From DAINRZ01 sp964634885 (GTDB taxonomy: Bacteria; Bacteroidota; Ignavibacteria; Kapaibacteriales; UBA2268): a stretch of 64,000 bases of DNA. Of the stretch, positions 1-8,558 are shown piece by piece. Both the position numbers and the translations under genes were made by a program. Below the pieces are notes generated by a model that was not told the origin of the DNA, did not search any database, and saw only the letters and a list, made by a program, of their open reading frames with translations. Position 1 is the first letter of the stretch. Each line of letters starts with the position of its first letter. The stretch is from the NCBI GenBank assembly GCA_964634885.1, contig CAZWLN010000006.1, positions 87,387-151,386 of the forward strand. Direction: 5' to 3'.

Positions 1-2058
1 GTAGAATATCATTTCAGGTTGATTACGCCCCCGGAAGATGGAGGGGCTGTCGACGTCGAGAATTGCGTTATGCTTTGGAACCAGTACAGGAACTTCCTCG
101 AATCACGCGACGATTCAATTAAACTTACCCTGAAGCATTATCATTTCCCCTATGCTAATTTTCAGGAATATTCCTACGAAAAGATGTACAACGACATTTC
201 AACCGATGTCGAATACTGCGTCGATACTGTGAAAGCCCTCGAGGATGTCAACGCTGCGCTGAATTTTGTCAAAGAGACAGTCCAGAACATCAAAAGCCTG
301 AAATTGGAAAAAGAACACAGGGAAGAATTACTGGTAAAGCTCCATGGCGTCGGCGAGGAGCTTACGGCTAAGAAAGACTCCATGAAAGAGCAGGAAGACC
401 ACGAATACCAGGCAAACTACGAAAAGCTGAAAGCGTTGGTAGAAGAAGCCCTCAGGTTCTCTGAAGAAAATGCCGACATCAAAGCTTCACGCGACAAACT
501 CATCAATGTCCAGAATGAGATAAAGAATTACAACCTGAAAAAAAATCACAGGGAGGAACTCTTTACCGCACTGAATAATACGTTCGAGGAATTGAACAAA
601 AAGCAGAGCGAAGAACGCGAAAGCTACGAGATGGAATGTATAGAGAATTACCACAATATTAAAAATAAAGTCGATGAAGCCGTCAAATACCTTAATACTG
701 CGTCCGACTTACAGGACGCAAGGAAAGTCCTCATCGACACACAAGGGCAATTCAAAGGCCTGAAACTCAAGAAAGAACAACGCGAGGAGCAATACACCCG
801 CATACAGGATGCCTTCGACCTGCTTAGTATGAAGATCGACGAAGAGAAGAAGCTTTACGAGGAAGAATGTGCCATTAACAACGAGCGTATGAAAACCGTA
901 GTTTTCGAAGCCGTGAAGTTCGCGGCTACCTGCGAGATGTTCAAAGATGGCAGGGAAAGGCTCATCGACGCTCAGACACAGATTAAGAACGTCAGGCTCA
1001 AAAAAGAACAGAAAGAAGACTTTTTCAATATCATCAGGACTGCTTTCGACGACCTGAACGACCGGCAGGACAGCCACAGGGAAGAATTCGAGAAAGAGAC
1101 CCAGGAGAGCCATGAGTACCTGAAACCGCTCGTGGATGAAGCAATCGAATTCTCCAAAGTTGCTACTTTCTTCAAGGAAGCACGTGAGAAACTTACAAAT
1201 ATTCAGGAACAGATAAAAGAAAAGCGCCTCAAAAGAGACCAGCGCGAAGAGATGTACGACGCCATCCGTGTCGCGTTCGACGAACTGAACAAACGACAGG
1301 AGATCGAACGCGGACAGTTCGACAAGGATTGTGAAGACAATTACAAACTGATGAAAGATAATGTCGAAAAAGCTGTTGCCTTCGCTAACAGTACCGAAGA
1401 GTTCTCGCAGGCAAGGCAGAACCTCATCAGCGTCCAGCAGACAATCAAAGCAATGAAACTGAAGAAGGAACAGCGCGACGAACTATACCAGATTGTCCGC
1501 GACTGTTTCAACAACCTCAACGACAGAAGCGAAAAAGAAAAAGAACAGTTCGAACAAGAAAGCGTCGATAACTTCGCAGCCCTCAGAGTCAAAGTTGACA
1601 AAGCCGTCGAAGACGCAAAGAACCTCGAAAGTTTCCGCCAGATCAGGGAAATGCTCATCTCGGTACAGAATGACATAAAAATTCTTAAGCTGAAGAGAAA
1701 GGACAGGGAAGAATTGCAGGCAAAGATGAGGGAAGCATTCACTGTCTTCGACTCACGCCAGCAGGAGTATTACCACGAGCAGAAACAGCAGCGCGAGGAA
1801 AAACTCGTCCTCATACTGTCAAACCTGAAAGAAAAGAAGCTCAGGATTGAAGAATCCATCGTCAGGGACCAGGAACTGCTCGCCGTACAACAGGACAAGC
1901 TGAAGTCTTACAGCGAAGATCCGGCTTCGACACGACTTGTCATCGACACAGAAAAGCGTATTGCTGCCATCGAAGCCCGCATACATGAGAAAGAGGAAAG
2001 CAGGGACAAAGTATCAGAGAGAATATCAGACATTAACAAAGAACTGAATATTCACTGA
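1..2058 (+). CDS. Coiled-coil repeat protein, DUF349-like, 5' end cut by window
   Basis: The reading frame is open to the first base of the window, so the true start lies outside; an internal TTG at 19 is not convincing. The visible 685 residues are highly charged and helical. They contain about seven repeats of roughly 77 residues, each with a core of the type LKLKKEQREEL followed by a phenylalanine/leucine-bearing helix. Spacing and core resemble the DUF349 repeats found in long FCB-group proteins of unknown function, but the tryptophan typical of DUF349 is not conserved, so the assignment is tentative. The last 110 residues form an uninterrupted coiled coil. There is no membrane segment or signal peptide in the visible part, so a cytoplasmic structural or scaffold role is inferred only. 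Confidence 0.7.
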   Translation, partial: VEYHFRLITPPEDGGAVDVENCVMLWNQYRNFLESRDDSIKLTLKHYHFPYANFQEYSYEKMYNDISTDVEYCVDTVKALEDVNAALNFVKETVQNIKSLKLEKEHREELLVKLHGVGEELTAKKDSMKEQEDHEYQANYEKLKALVEEALRFSEENADIKASRDKLINVQNEIKNYNLKKNHREELFTALNNTFEELNKKQSEERESYEMECIENYHNIKNKVDEAVKYLNTASDLQDARKVLIDTQGQFKGLKLKKEQREEQYTRIQDAFDLLSMKIDEEKKLYEEECAINNERMKTVVFEAVKFAATCEMFKDGRERLIDAQTQIKNVRLKKEQKEDFFNIIRTAFDDLNDRQDSHREEFEKETQESHEYLKPLVDEAIEFSKVATFFKEAREKLTNIQEQIKEKRLKRDQREEMYDAIRVAFDELNKRQEIERGQFDKDCEDNYKLMKDNVEKAVAFANSTEEFSQARQNLISVQQTIKAMKLKKEQRDELYQIVRDCFNNLNDRSEKEKEQFEQESVDNFAALRVKVDKAVEDAKNLESFRQIREMLISVQNDIKILKLKRKDREELQAKMREAFTVFDSRQQEYYHEQKQQREEKLVLILSNLKEKKLRIEESIVRDQELLAVQQDKLKSYSEDPASTRLVIDTEKRIAAIEARIHEKEESRDKVSERISDINKELNIH

Positions 2059-2117
2059 TTAACGACGTATAATTTCCTGTAAATTAATGGCTATCTTGTA
2101 ATTATGTATTTTTTTGC

Positions 2118-3473
2118 ATGATAAACGGCAGTGTTTTGTTATTTTTCCGTATGGACAGGGTTACAAGGGACATATTGGTACAGGCAGCTTTTCTAAGCCT
2201 TATTGTTGTAGCAATCATACTGCTCATCGATCCGTCATTCGATTTCCTGCTCAAGTCGGAGGGAAGCCAGCCGGGCGTTAACGACGGCGACTCGCTGTCG
2301 GCTTCGTCAGGGATACGCCTCAGAAGCGAAGTCATCGAGAACAGCGAAGTCCGGCACTCCATCAGAATCCTGGAGATGGACACACATGACCCTGGCTATT
2401 ACATCACCGTCATTAAGGCAAACAACCACATCAGCGGCATCGAAAGCATCGCCGGGATGAAAGACAGGTATGAATCCCATACCGGCGACATCGTCATGGG
2501 CATCATCAACGGCAATTACTGGCGGGCATACTCATACAACCCAATCGGTCCTGTCGTACACAACGGCGAAGTGGTGTTCCTCAGCACCATCAGGCACTGG
2601 ACAAGCGCCCTCTTCGACGAACACAACAGGTTGTACATCGACACTTTCAAGCTCGAAGGGATACTCAGGACTGCCGGCAACGACATTTTCAGGATATACA
2701 ACGTGAACCTGAGGCTGAAGAAAGAGGGCATCATCGTTTACAACCAGTATTCCGGCGGTAGTGTTCCCAGTGTAACCGACGCACAGGCAAAAGCAAAAGC
2801 CAGGAAAGCCCACACCGACATCAAAAGAGCAAAGAAGCTGCTACTGGCGCAGACAAACGAGACAGGACGAAGGAAGCTATGCTGCCTTTACCTGAAAGAG
2901 CCAGCATTAAACAGGGAATTCTCTGTCGTTGTGGTTTCGGTTGCCGACAGCGGTTACTGCAAAGTGCCGCAGGGAGGCTGCATCATCTCCCTTGGCACCG
3001 ACTTTGACTTTAGTAAAATGCCGCGTGTCGGAGACACACTCCACATTGCTTACAGGACGAACATTCACAGGGACGTTGTCTTTTTCAACGGCCTCTGCGG
3101 CTCTCCCCGTATTGTACGGAACGGCTCGGCGCTACCCGAACTGGAAACCGAGAACCTCAAGAAAAAGAAATTCATAGAGCAGACCATGCGCCGTACCGCC
3201 GTCGGTACAAACAAAGACAAGACAAAGGTATTCTTCGTTGTCGTAGAGACCGGCAGGAAAGGCAAGTCAATGGCGGGCGCCTCTCTCTACGACCTGGCTT
3301 TCATCATGAAATCGCTCGGAGCCTGGGACGCCGTGAACTTAGACGGCGGCAGCTCCACAGCGATGATGGCTTTCGACGAGAACCACAACAGCCTCTTCCG
3401 TATCTCAGGTACACGCTTGTCCGTTACCGCCGCAATGGTGAAAAGAGCTTCACACACTAAGCTTACACAATGA
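2118..3473 (+). CDS. Phosphodiester glycosidase family protein (NAGPA/DUF2233-like), membrane-anchored
   Basis: The N-terminus has one hydrophobic segment (about residues 18-38) and no cleavage site, suggesting an inner-membrane anchor with the rest outside the cytoplasm. The C-terminal half carries the hallmarks of the phosphodiester glycosidase fold: a GIINGNYW motif near residue 130, an RRTAVGTN stretch, then a serine-rich loop and helix leading to NLDGGSSTAMM at about residue 407. The family removes N-acetylglucosamine from phosphodiester-linked glycans or is found in exopolysaccharide-related proteins; the substrate here is unknown. A second ATG 11 codons downstream (2151) is an equally possible start. 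It follows the coiled-coil gene by 60 bp and may be co-transcribed with it. Its base composition matches the GC-richer neighbours. Confidence 0.75.
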   Translation: MINGSVLLFFRMDRVTRDILVQAAFLSLIVVAIILLIDPSFDFLLKSEGSQPGVNDGDSLSASSGIRLRSEVIENSEVRHSIRILEMDTHDPGYYITVIKANNHISGIESIAGMKDRYESHTGDIVMGIINGNYWRAYSYNPIGPVVHNGEVVFLSTIRHWTSALFDEHNRLYIDTFKLEGILRTAGNDIFRIYNVNLRLKKEGIIVYNQYSGGSVPSVTDAQAKAKARKAHTDIKRAKKLLLAQTNETGRRKLCCLYLKEPALNREFSVVVVSVADSGYCKVPQGGCIISLGTDFDFSKMPRVGDTLHIAYRTNIHRDVVFFNGLCGSPRIVRNGSALPELETENLKKKKFIEQTMRRTAVGTNKDKTKVFFVVVETGRKGKSMAGASLYDLAFIMKSLGAWDAVNLDGGSSTAMMAFDENHNSLFRISGTRLSVTAAMVKRASHTKLTQ

Positions 3474-3605
3474 ATCGGACTTCAGAATACAATTAGTTTT
3501 GCACATCATTTTTGTCGGCTTGTAAAAATCATAACCTTTAATTATGTTTGAATATAGCATAAATGCTGTTATCTGGATTATTAAATAAATAGTGAATAGA
3601 ATAAT

Positions 3606-6600
3606 ATGCAATTGATACTCCAAAAGCCGAGCCAGTCTTTAAACAAGGCATATATCAGACAAAGCGTTACACGGAACAGCATCGAACTATTCAAAAGCAA
3701 CCTGATTACCTGCCTCGACCGCATTCATCAGAGTGAGTATGAAAGCGAAGAACACCTGAAGAATATTGTCTCCGATTTTTTAAAAGACACATATTACAAG
3801 AACCAGTTTGAGATCAACACATACGGTAGGACCGACCTCGTAATCCATAACGGAAAAACTCACAGCGACTCTGTCGGCGTAATCATAGAAGTAAAAAAAC
3901 CGGGCAATAGAAATGAAATGGTCTCCGGGAGTAACCCGAATGCAAAAGCGCTGCACGAGACAATAAGATATTATATGAAAGAACGCTATGAAAACAACAA
4001 TAAAAACATCAAGCATATAATTATTACAAATATTTACGAATGGTTCATCTTTGACGGCTCGGAATACGAGAAGTTTTTCTTCGAAAACCCGAAATTGAGG
4101 AAGGAATTCATCGATTGGAATAACGGCATATACGGTGCAGACACTACCGAATGGTTCTATCAGGAAGTTGCAAAGCCTTTCATTGAAGAGAAACTCGAAA
4201 AACTCAACTGTTGCCACTTCAACATCGGAGACTATGAAGAGATTGTTCGTAATGATGATAGTTCCGACGACAATGAACTAATCGAACTCTATAAAATTCT
4301 CTCGCCTGAACACCTTCTTAAGAAACCCTTCATTAACGACAGCAATACACTGAACAAGGAATTCTACAACGAGTTGCTGCATATATTAGGACTTTCCGAG
4401 GAAAAAGACAGCGGGAAGAAAGTTATAATCAGGAAAAAAGAAGAGGACAGAAACGAAGGATCGATGCTTGAGAACACCATAAGTGTCCTTTTAAGTAAGA
4501 ACAAGCATGGAAACCTTAAATGCAATCCTGAGGGTGGGACGATTGAAGATGAGCGTATGTTCAGCATTGCACTTGAACTTTGTATCACCTGGCTGAACAG
4601 GATATTGTTCCTTAAGCTTTTGGAAGGCCAGTTGATCAAATACCGCATGGACAAGAAATTAGCTTTCCTCAATCAAACCATCATTAAAGACTATGACGAG
4701 CTTAACGAGTTGTTTTTCGATGTACTTGCCGTCCCGGTCGAAGAAAGGACAGGTTCGGCGGCTTCAAAATTCGCCGATATTCCTTACCTTAACAGTTCGC
4801 TTTTCGAAACTAATGACATCGAGAAATCTGCCATTACTATAAATGAACTGAAAGACCGGTTTTCAATGCCAATATACTCATCGACGGTACTGAAAGACGA
4901 CAACGGCGAACGAATAGGCGGCAACAGATATACTCTCCATTACCTCTTCGATTTCCTCAATTCCTTTGATTTCTCCAGTGAATCGTCAGCGCAAATCCAG
5001 GAAGAAAACAAGTCCATCATCAACGCTTCTGTTCTGGGCCTTATATTCGAAAAAATTAACGGCTACCGCGACGGTTCTTTCTTCACACCGGGCTTCATTA
5101 CCATGTATATGTGCCGTGAAACGATACGGACGGCCGTTGTCCGGAAATTCAACGACTTGAAAAAATGGGATTGCAGAAACTTTGAAGAATTGCAGGACAA
5201 GATCGATTATTCAAGTAAAAACGAACGCGAAGAAGCCAACGCCATCGTCAATTCAATCAAGATATGCGACCCGGCCGTCGGTTCGGGCCATTTCCTCGTT
5301 TCTGCCCTCAATGAGATGATTGCCCTGAAAAGCGACCTAAATATTCTTTGTTACCGTGACGGCAGTAGGATCAGAGGCTTCAAATTCTACGTTGAAAACG
5401 ACGAGATCATCATCTTTGACGAAAACGAAAACGCCGTTTTTAACTATCACCTGAATAAAGCCGGTAAACCTATAAAAGAATTGCAGAAAATTCAGGAAGC
5501 CGTTTTCCATGAAAAACAGTCAATAATTGAAAACTGCCTCTTTGGGGTGGACATAAACCCCAAATCTGTATTGATTTGCCGGTTGAGGCTCTGGATTGAA
5601 CTCCTGAAGAATGCCTATTACATCGACGACGACAGATGCGACAGATTAGAAACCCTGCCAAACATCGACATCAATATTAAAACCGGCAACTCTCTCATCT
5701 CCCGTTTTGGAACCGGAGACAATTTCAAGGTCAGGGACAGCGTCCAGTTGAAAGCATACAAGGAACTTGTACGGCTCTATAAAAATGAAAAAGTCCAAAG
5801 CGAGAAGCTCTATTACAAAAGGGCAATAGCCGAGAACAAAGAGAAATTTGAAGGCCATCTCGAACACAAAGGCCCCGACGAAACAAAGCTCATTGAGTTG
5901 GAAGGCAAGCTTCTTAAATTGTCCGGCCAGGATGAGATTTTCGAAGATGAGAAGACCATCGAGAAGAAGAATAAAGATAAATTGAAGCTGGAAAAAGAGA
6001 TTGAATTACAACGGTCAAAAATTGTGGAGAAGAACCGGAGGCTGGCGGAAACGAATAGATTCGAATGGCGTTTTGAATTTCCGGAAGTCCTCGACGACGA
6101 AGGCGACTTCACCGGCTTCGATGTCGTAATCGGTAATCCGCCGTATGGCGTTTCATTACCTGTATACTTCAATAATTATATAAATAATACTTATGAATCA
6201 TCAAGAACCCAAAATGGATTAAAAGGTTCTTTAGATTCCTTTTCATTATTTATAGAAAGAGGATTCCAAATTCTGAAAAACAATTCATATCTTTCGTTTA
6301 TTGTACCTCTATCCGTTACTTCTAGTGATTCAATGGGATCGCTTCATAAATTTATCGAAAGTAATTGTAGTGAAATTAGTATTTCATCATATTCAGTAAG
6401 ACCTCAACCAATATTCGATAACGCAGTTGTAAATACATCAATTGTCTTATTGAAAAAGGATGGAATTAGTTGTTCTCAAATATTAACAACAAAAATGTAT
6501 CGAAAGAATAAAACAACTGATGTAATTAGAATGATAAATAGTATTAAGTTTATTAATATTATAAATTTTAAGCTTAAAGGACGTTATCCAAAAATTAGCG

Positions 6601-7163
6601 ATGAGATAGAGAAATCCATACTTACTAAAATTTTCAATTGTTCAATTAGTATTGGAGATTTAATTAGATCAGAAGGATCTCCAATCTATTATAGAACAAC
6701 TGGGGGGAGATATTTTAAGGTTATAACCAATTATTCAACTGGCTCAACAAAAGAAAAACCACTATATTTCGATAATAATATAGCCGATTTAATAGGTGCC
6801 ATATTAAGTAGTAATCTTTTCTTTTGGTTTTATCAGATATACTCTAATAATTTAGATTTAAAAACATATGAAATAGAGTCTTTTAGAATACCATTAAATA
6901 ATTTTAATGAAAACCGCATTACAGAAATAAAAGTACTCTATAATAATTATTTAACGGATATTGAAAAAAATAAGAATATTCGAAATACAACTAAATATAA
7001 GTTAATAGATAGTTTTAACGAATATAAAATATATAAATCAAAGCATCTTATAGATAAAATTGATTTAGCAATTAAAGATGCTTATGGACTTACAGAAGAA
7101 GAGGTAAAATTTATAATAAATTATGATCTGAAATTTAGAATTGACGAAGAAGAGGTAAAATAA
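3606..7163 (+). CDS. Type IIG restriction-modification enzyme (Eco57I-like methylase with N-terminal nuclease)
   Basis: Single-chain restriction endonuclease and adenine-specific DNA methyltransferase of 1185 residues. The N-terminal domain has a PD-(D/E)xK-type arrangement, D77 then E95-V-K97 (GRTDLVI ... IIEVKKP). Methylase motif I is DPAVGSGHF at D555 and motif IV is NPPYG at N844, with the Eco57I-family GVDINPKSV segment between. The C-terminal third should hold the target-recognition domain. Base composition changes abruptly at about 6150, just after motif IV: upstream uses GC-rich codons like the chromosome, downstream is strongly AT-rich with AAT/TTA/ATA codons. This suggests that the recognition module was exchanged or acquired separately. 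No separate methylase or specificity gene lies nearby, as expected for a self-contained type IIG system. Confidence 0.85.
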   Translation: MQLILQKPSQSLNKAYIRQSVTRNSIELFKSNLITCLDRIHQSEYESEEHLKNIVSDFLKDTYYKNQFEINTYGRTDLVIHNGKTHSDSVGVIIEVKKPGNRNEMVSGSNPNAKALHETIRYYMKERYENNNKNIKHIIITNIYEWFIFDGSEYEKFFFENPKLRKEFIDWNNGIYGADTTEWFYQEVAKPFIEEKLEKLNCCHFNIGDYEEIVRNDDSSDDNELIELYKILSPEHLLKKPFINDSNTLNKEFYNELLHILGLSEEKDSGKKVIIRKKEEDRNEGSMLENTISVLLSKNKHGNLKCNPEGGTIEDERMFSIALELCITWLNRILFLKLLEGQLIKYRMDKKLAFLNQTIIKDYDELNELFFDVLAVPVEERTGSAASKFADIPYLNSSLFETNDIEKSAITINELKDRFSMPIYSSTVLKDDNGERIGGNRYTLHYLFDFLNSFDFSSESSAQIQEENKSIINASVLGLIFEKINGYRDGSFFTPGFITMYMCRETIRTAVVRKFNDLKKWDCRNFEELQDKIDYSSKNEREEANAIVNSIKICDPAVGSGHFLVSALNEMIALKSDLNILCYRDGSRIRGFKFYVENDEIIIFDENENAVFNYHLNKAGKPIKELQKIQEAVFHEKQSIIENCLFGVDINPKSVLICRLRLWIELLKNAYYIDDDRCDRLETLPNIDINIKTGNSLISRFGTGDNFKVRDSVQLKAYKELVRLYKNEKVQSEKLYYKRAIAENKEKFEGHLEHKGPDETKLIELEGKLLKLSGQDEIFEDEKTIEKKNKDKLKLEKEIELQRSKIVEKNRRLAETNRFEWRFEFPEVLDDEGDFTGFDVVIGNPPYGVSLPVYFNNYINNTYESSRTQNGLKGSLDSFSLFIERGFQILKNNSYLSFIVPLSVTSSDSMGSLHKFIESNCSEISISSYSVRPQPIFDNAVVNTSIVLLKKDGISCSQILTTKMYRKNKTTDVIRMINSIKFINIINFKLKGRYPKISDEIEKSILTKIFNCSISIGDLIRSEGSPIYYRTTGGRYFKVITNYSTGSTKEKPLYFDNNIADLIGAILSSNLFFWFYQIYSNNLDLKTYEIESFRIPLNNFNENRITEIKVLYNNYLTDIEKNKNIRNTTKYKLIDSFNEYKIYKSKHLIDKIDLAIKDAYGLTEEEVKFIINYDLKFRIDEEEVK

Positions 7164-7170
7164 AAACAAA

Positions 7171-7186
7171 GGGGGCATAAGCCCCC
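7171..7186. terminator. Hairpin between convergent genes, likely bidirectional terminator
   Basis: A perfect 6-bp GGGGGC/GCCCCC stem with an ATAA loop starts 8 nt after the restriction-modification stop codon. It is flanked by A-rich sequence on the left and T-rich sequence (ACTTTCATTTTT) on the right. It also lies just beyond the stop of the small minus-strand gene on its right, so it can end transcription from both sides. Confidence 0.6.
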
Positions 7187-7190
7187 ACTT

Positions 7191-7328
7191 TCATTTTTCC
7201 GGCTTTTTTCTGTCATGTTCTTCAACTTTTACAGTTTTCGGTCCGGGCTTGTTTCCGTTTCCACTCCATGCAGGGCTACTTGGTTGAGACCTTTTATATG
7301 GATCAATATGTACTTTATTTTTACTCAT
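7191..7328 (-). CDS. Small basic hypothetical protein, 45 aa
   Basis: A 45-residue frame beginning MSKNKVHIDPYKRS and ending DRKKPEK. It is rich in proline, glycine and lysine, and has no hydrophobic segment. I do not recognise a family. It is called a gene because an AAGGA Shine-Dalgarno sits 8 nt before the ATG, a terminator hairpin lies immediately beyond the stop, and it is on the same strand as the neighbouring YjzC-like small gene, with no competing long frame. It belongs to the AT-rich block that begins inside the restriction-modification gene. Being short and low-complexity, it could still be spurious. Confidence 0.5.
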   Translation of the reverse strand: MSKNKVHIDPYKRSQPSSPAWSGNGNKPGPKTVKVEEHDRKKPEK

Positions 7329-7367
7329 ATTTTTTTCCTTAAATATTTATTAAACATTAAATTAAAT

Positions 7368-7387
7368 AGGGGTAGATTACTACCCCT
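7368..7387 (-). terminator. Terminator after the YjzC-like small gene
   Basis: GGGGTAG pairs with CTACCCC around an ATTA loop, 6 nt beyond the stop of the minus-strand YjzC-like gene, and is followed on that strand by TATTTAATTT. It separates the two small genes, so the 45-residue gene downstream probably has its own promoter or relies on read-through. Confidence 0.55.
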
Positions 7388-7392
7388 CCTAC

Positions 7393-7554
7393 CTATGCCA
7401 TGAATCTAATAATCCAAGTCGCTCCATGACCGCCACCATAATTGCAAGGGGGAAATGTTTCTCCCCTCGAAATTTTGATTGTGTAGCCTGAATGGATACT
7501 ACAGTAGTATATACCACTAACTGTACACGTTTCACCTGTTTTTCCAGAAACCAT
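7393..7554 (-). CDS. YjzC-like small Cys-rich protein, 53 aa
   Basis: A 53-residue frame with the arrangement GETCTVSGIYYC ... GETFPPCNYGGGHGATW. This is the pattern of the small YjzC-type proteins: two cysteines eight residues apart, then GExFPPC and HGxxW. C10, C18, C37 and H43 are plausible zinc ligands. The ATG has a GGAG Shine-Dalgarno 7 nt upstream and the gene ends at a terminator hairpin. It lies between the restriction-modification gene and a hypothetical gene inside the AT-rich block, and small proteins of this type often travel in accessory DNA. Function is unknown; stress- or phage-related roles would be speculation. Confidence 0.75.
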   Translation of the reverse strand: MVSGKTGETCTVSGIYYCSIHSGYTIKISRGETFPPCNYGGGHGATWIIRFMA

Positions 7555-7665
7555 ATTGTCTCCGAATTTATTTTACAATGGTGGGAGAATTGTGTAGGAA
7601 ATTTAAAAGTTTAGAGCTAATTTTGTTTGTTAGTAGTAAAATTAGGACTAAACTAATTTTTCCGA

Positions 7666-7692
7666 GATGAGTGTACCCACCGTACACTCATC
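7666..7692 (+). terminator. Strong hairpin with T-tract
   Basis: An 11-bp perfect stem (GATGAGTGTAC and its complement) with a 5-nt loop is followed on the plus strand by TATTTTTTTT. Its right arm overlaps the stop codon of the minus-strand 129-residue gene. The T-tract favours plus-strand termination, although no plus-strand gene ends nearby except the restriction-modification gene 0.5 kb upstream. On the minus strand it could stabilise the 3' end of the hypothetical gene's transcript. Confidence 0.55.
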
Positions 7693-8077
7693 TATTTTTT
7701 TTACTTTTTTGTATATCCCTCCTTGAAAACTTATACATTTTTTCACCTTCATACTCAGATTCTGTAATGTCATACATAATTGTATAGTCTCCTTTATAAT
7801 CAATTCCTAAGGTTTCAAAAAGTAATTTAGTATTAGCATAAAAATATGTACCAGCTTTATTAATCTTATAGTCTCCATCTTTTTCTTCACTATTGATAAA
7901 AACATATAAACTATTATCACTTTTCTCATCTTCATTTACTGCAACAGACATATATCGGTTTTGATCCAGCTTTAATCTCTCAATTGCTTTTTTTGTAAAG
8001 CCGAGTTGTCCATTCTTATGAATAGTAGCTTTACAGTTCTTGTCAATCGACTTTACTTTAATAAAATTCAGTTTCAT
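7688..8077 (-). CDS. Hypothetical protein, 129 aa, AT-rich block
   Basis: The reading frame is open 33 codons further upstream, but the ATG at 8077 is chosen because GAGGAAA precedes it by 5 nt and the residues before it look non-coding. The protein begins MKLNFIKVKSIDKN, is charged, has no membrane segment or signal, and ends in a lysine-rich tail (KSKKNR). Segments such as GQLGFTKKAIERL and YTIMYDITESE suggest a small alpha/beta fold, but I do not recognise a family. A palindrome lies about 90 bp upstream of the start. Codon use is strongly AT-biased like the 3' part of the restriction-modification gene, consistent with acquired DNA. Confidence 0.6.
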   Translation of the reverse strand: MKLNFIKVKSIDKNCKATIHKNGQLGFTKKAIERLKLDQNRYMSVAVNEDEKSDNSLYVFINSEEKDGDYKINKAGTYFYANTKLLFETLGIDYKGDYTIMYDITESEYEGEKMYKFSRRDIQKSKKNR

Positions 8078-8163
8078 ACATTTCCTCATTTTTTTATATG
8101 CAATATACGAAAGTCCATGATAATTAGCAAATTTTTTATTGTAAATTTTCATCAAATATTCTA

Positions 8164-8177
8164 TTTGTACGTACAAA
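8164..8177. promoter_or_regulatory. Palindrome, possible operator
   Basis: TTTGTACGTACAAA is a perfect 14-bp palindrome about 90 bp upstream of the minus-strand 129-residue gene, followed by a further GTAC half. Position and symmetry suit a dimeric regulator site, but no cognate regulator is identified in the AT-rich block. Confidence 0.3.
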
Positions 8178-8446
8178 ATGTACTTCTAAATGATTTGCTA
8201 AGGTGTCGCTATTTGCTTTAAGTATATATATTATATACACTTAAGAATCTTTTATGCTTTTCGATAATAACTCTTGAATTTGTTTATTTGAGTTTACATG
8301 TCAACAATATGATATACTGTTAACATTTTGTTGATCATTCATCATATTATTTACACAATGCAATAATGTTTACAATTACGATTATTATTACAATGTATAA
8401 GCAATTATTATGTTATTAAAGTATGAAATAGATACATATTTCTAAA

Positions 8447-8474
8447 AAAAAGCTTGACACGTGTCAAGCTTTTT
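8447..8474. terminator. Palindromic bidirectional terminator
   Basis: A perfect inverted repeat of 14 nt per arm (AAAAAGCTTGACAC and its complement) has A-runs on the left and T-runs on the right on both strands. It lies about 85 bp beyond the stop of the mevalonate kinase-like gene, so it probably ends that minus-strand operon. Confidence 0.6.
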
Positions 8475-8558
8475 ATATTATGAAACTATTTCTCTCGTAC
8501 TGTTTATAGTGTTTATGATATATGGTTGTTCGTATCAATGTAAAACTTTTAACATTTT

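Larger units (their letters stand above)
8078..8558. other. AT-rich gene-free stretch with palindromes
   Basis: About 480 bp of very AT-rich sequence without a credible gene. It holds a perfect 14-bp palindrome (8164-8177), a near-perfect TTAAGTATATATA-type inverted repeat (8218-8244), and a terminator-like palindrome near its right end. It forms the right border of the AT-rich block; the next gene is GC-rich again. Confidence 0.6.

Noticed and set aside
7215..7403. 62-codon plus-strand frame
   Set aside because: It is antisense to the small minus-strand gene at 7191-7328, which has a ribosome site and terminator.
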